The notes under the pieces were generated by a model. That model did not search any database. It saw nothing but the letters and a program-made list of their open reading frames with translations, and was not told the origin of the DNA. A program made the translations under genes and the position numbers. From contig CAYMYX010000063.1 in the NCBI GenBank assembly GCA_964394795.1, positions 1 to 5,481 on the forward strand: a stretch of 5,481 nucleotides of DNA, given 5' to 3'. This DNA comes from CAYFUF01 sp964394795 (GTDB taxonomy: Bacteria; Bacillota; Clostridia; Tissierellales; Peptoniphilaceae). Of the stretch, positions 5,441 to 5,481 are shown in pieces (within the stretch, counting starts at the first letter, position 1; each line of letters begins with the position of its first letter).

Positions 5441-5481
5441 GGACCCACAGGAGAGGATAAGGCTGTCTTCGGATCGGTCGG
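5430..5481 (+). CDS. Start of a possible fourth operon gene, cut by the right edge
   Basis: ATG at 5430 overlaps the last 11 bases of folC in another frame and stays open for 17 codons to the window edge, starting MKDRDPQERIRLSSD. AAGGGG (5420-5425), four bases upstream, could serve as Shine-Dalgarno sequence, and an overlap of this kind is typical of translationally coupled operon genes. The residues visible are charged and match no family I recognise. The frame could also be a chance opening, with the real next gene starting beyond the edge. Confidence 0.4.
   Translation, partial: MKDRDPQERIRLSSDRS

Noticed and set aside
1..5481. CRISPR arrays, tRNA or rRNA genes, insertion sequences
   Set aside because: No regularly spaced repeats, tRNA cloverleaf, rRNA segments, transposase genes or terminal inverted repeats were seen on either strand.

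Overview
The window comes from a moderate-GC bacterium, most likely a Bacillota (Gram-positive, Bacilli-like) species. This rests on purine-rich AAGGAG-type ribosome binding sites, AT-rich intergenic DNA, a 560-residue monofunctional formate-tetrahydrofolate ligase and a stand-alone UspA-type stress protein. The genus cannot be fixed from the sequence.

Layout. Positions 1-339 (minus strand) hold the N-terminal 113 codons of a universal stress protein that runs off the left edge. Positions 340-567 are an AT-rich divergent promoter region. Positions 568-1515 (plus) encode a fumarylacetoacetate hydrolase (FAH) family enzyme with its metal ligands intact. Positions 1516-1661 contain a probable terminator, a pair of ACAA/GCAA-T-TTGT palindromes and the leader of the next operon. 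From 1662 to the right edge runs a tight plus-strand one-carbon/folate operon: fhs (1662-3344), a FolD homologue (3353-4201), a FolC homologue (4226-5440) and the first codons of a probable fourth gene (from 5430).

How the genes could work together. Fhs charges tetrahydrofolate with formate to give 10-formyl-THF. FolD normally interconverts 10-formyl-, methenyl- and methylene-THF. FolC adds glutamates that keep folates in the cell and bound to these enzymes. The operon is therefore a compact C1-folate module.

The main surprise is that the FolD homologue is strongly altered at its active site. In an ungapped alignment the catalytic lysine is Leu52 and the catalytic glutamine is Leu96. The GRS nucleotide motif reads GAG, the PCTPxG motif is gone, and PGGVGPMT reads PGGVSGLT. 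It is probably not an ordinary bifunctional FolD: a dehydrogenase-only enzyme or one with a changed role is more likely. The FolC homologue is also divergent, with a short N-terminus. Its best-placed upstream ATG (4214) is followed two codons later by an in-frame amber codon and then by a second ATG, which looks like a termination-reinitiation start or a nonsense mutation. No RNA genes, mobile elements, CRISPR arrays or attachment sites were seen.
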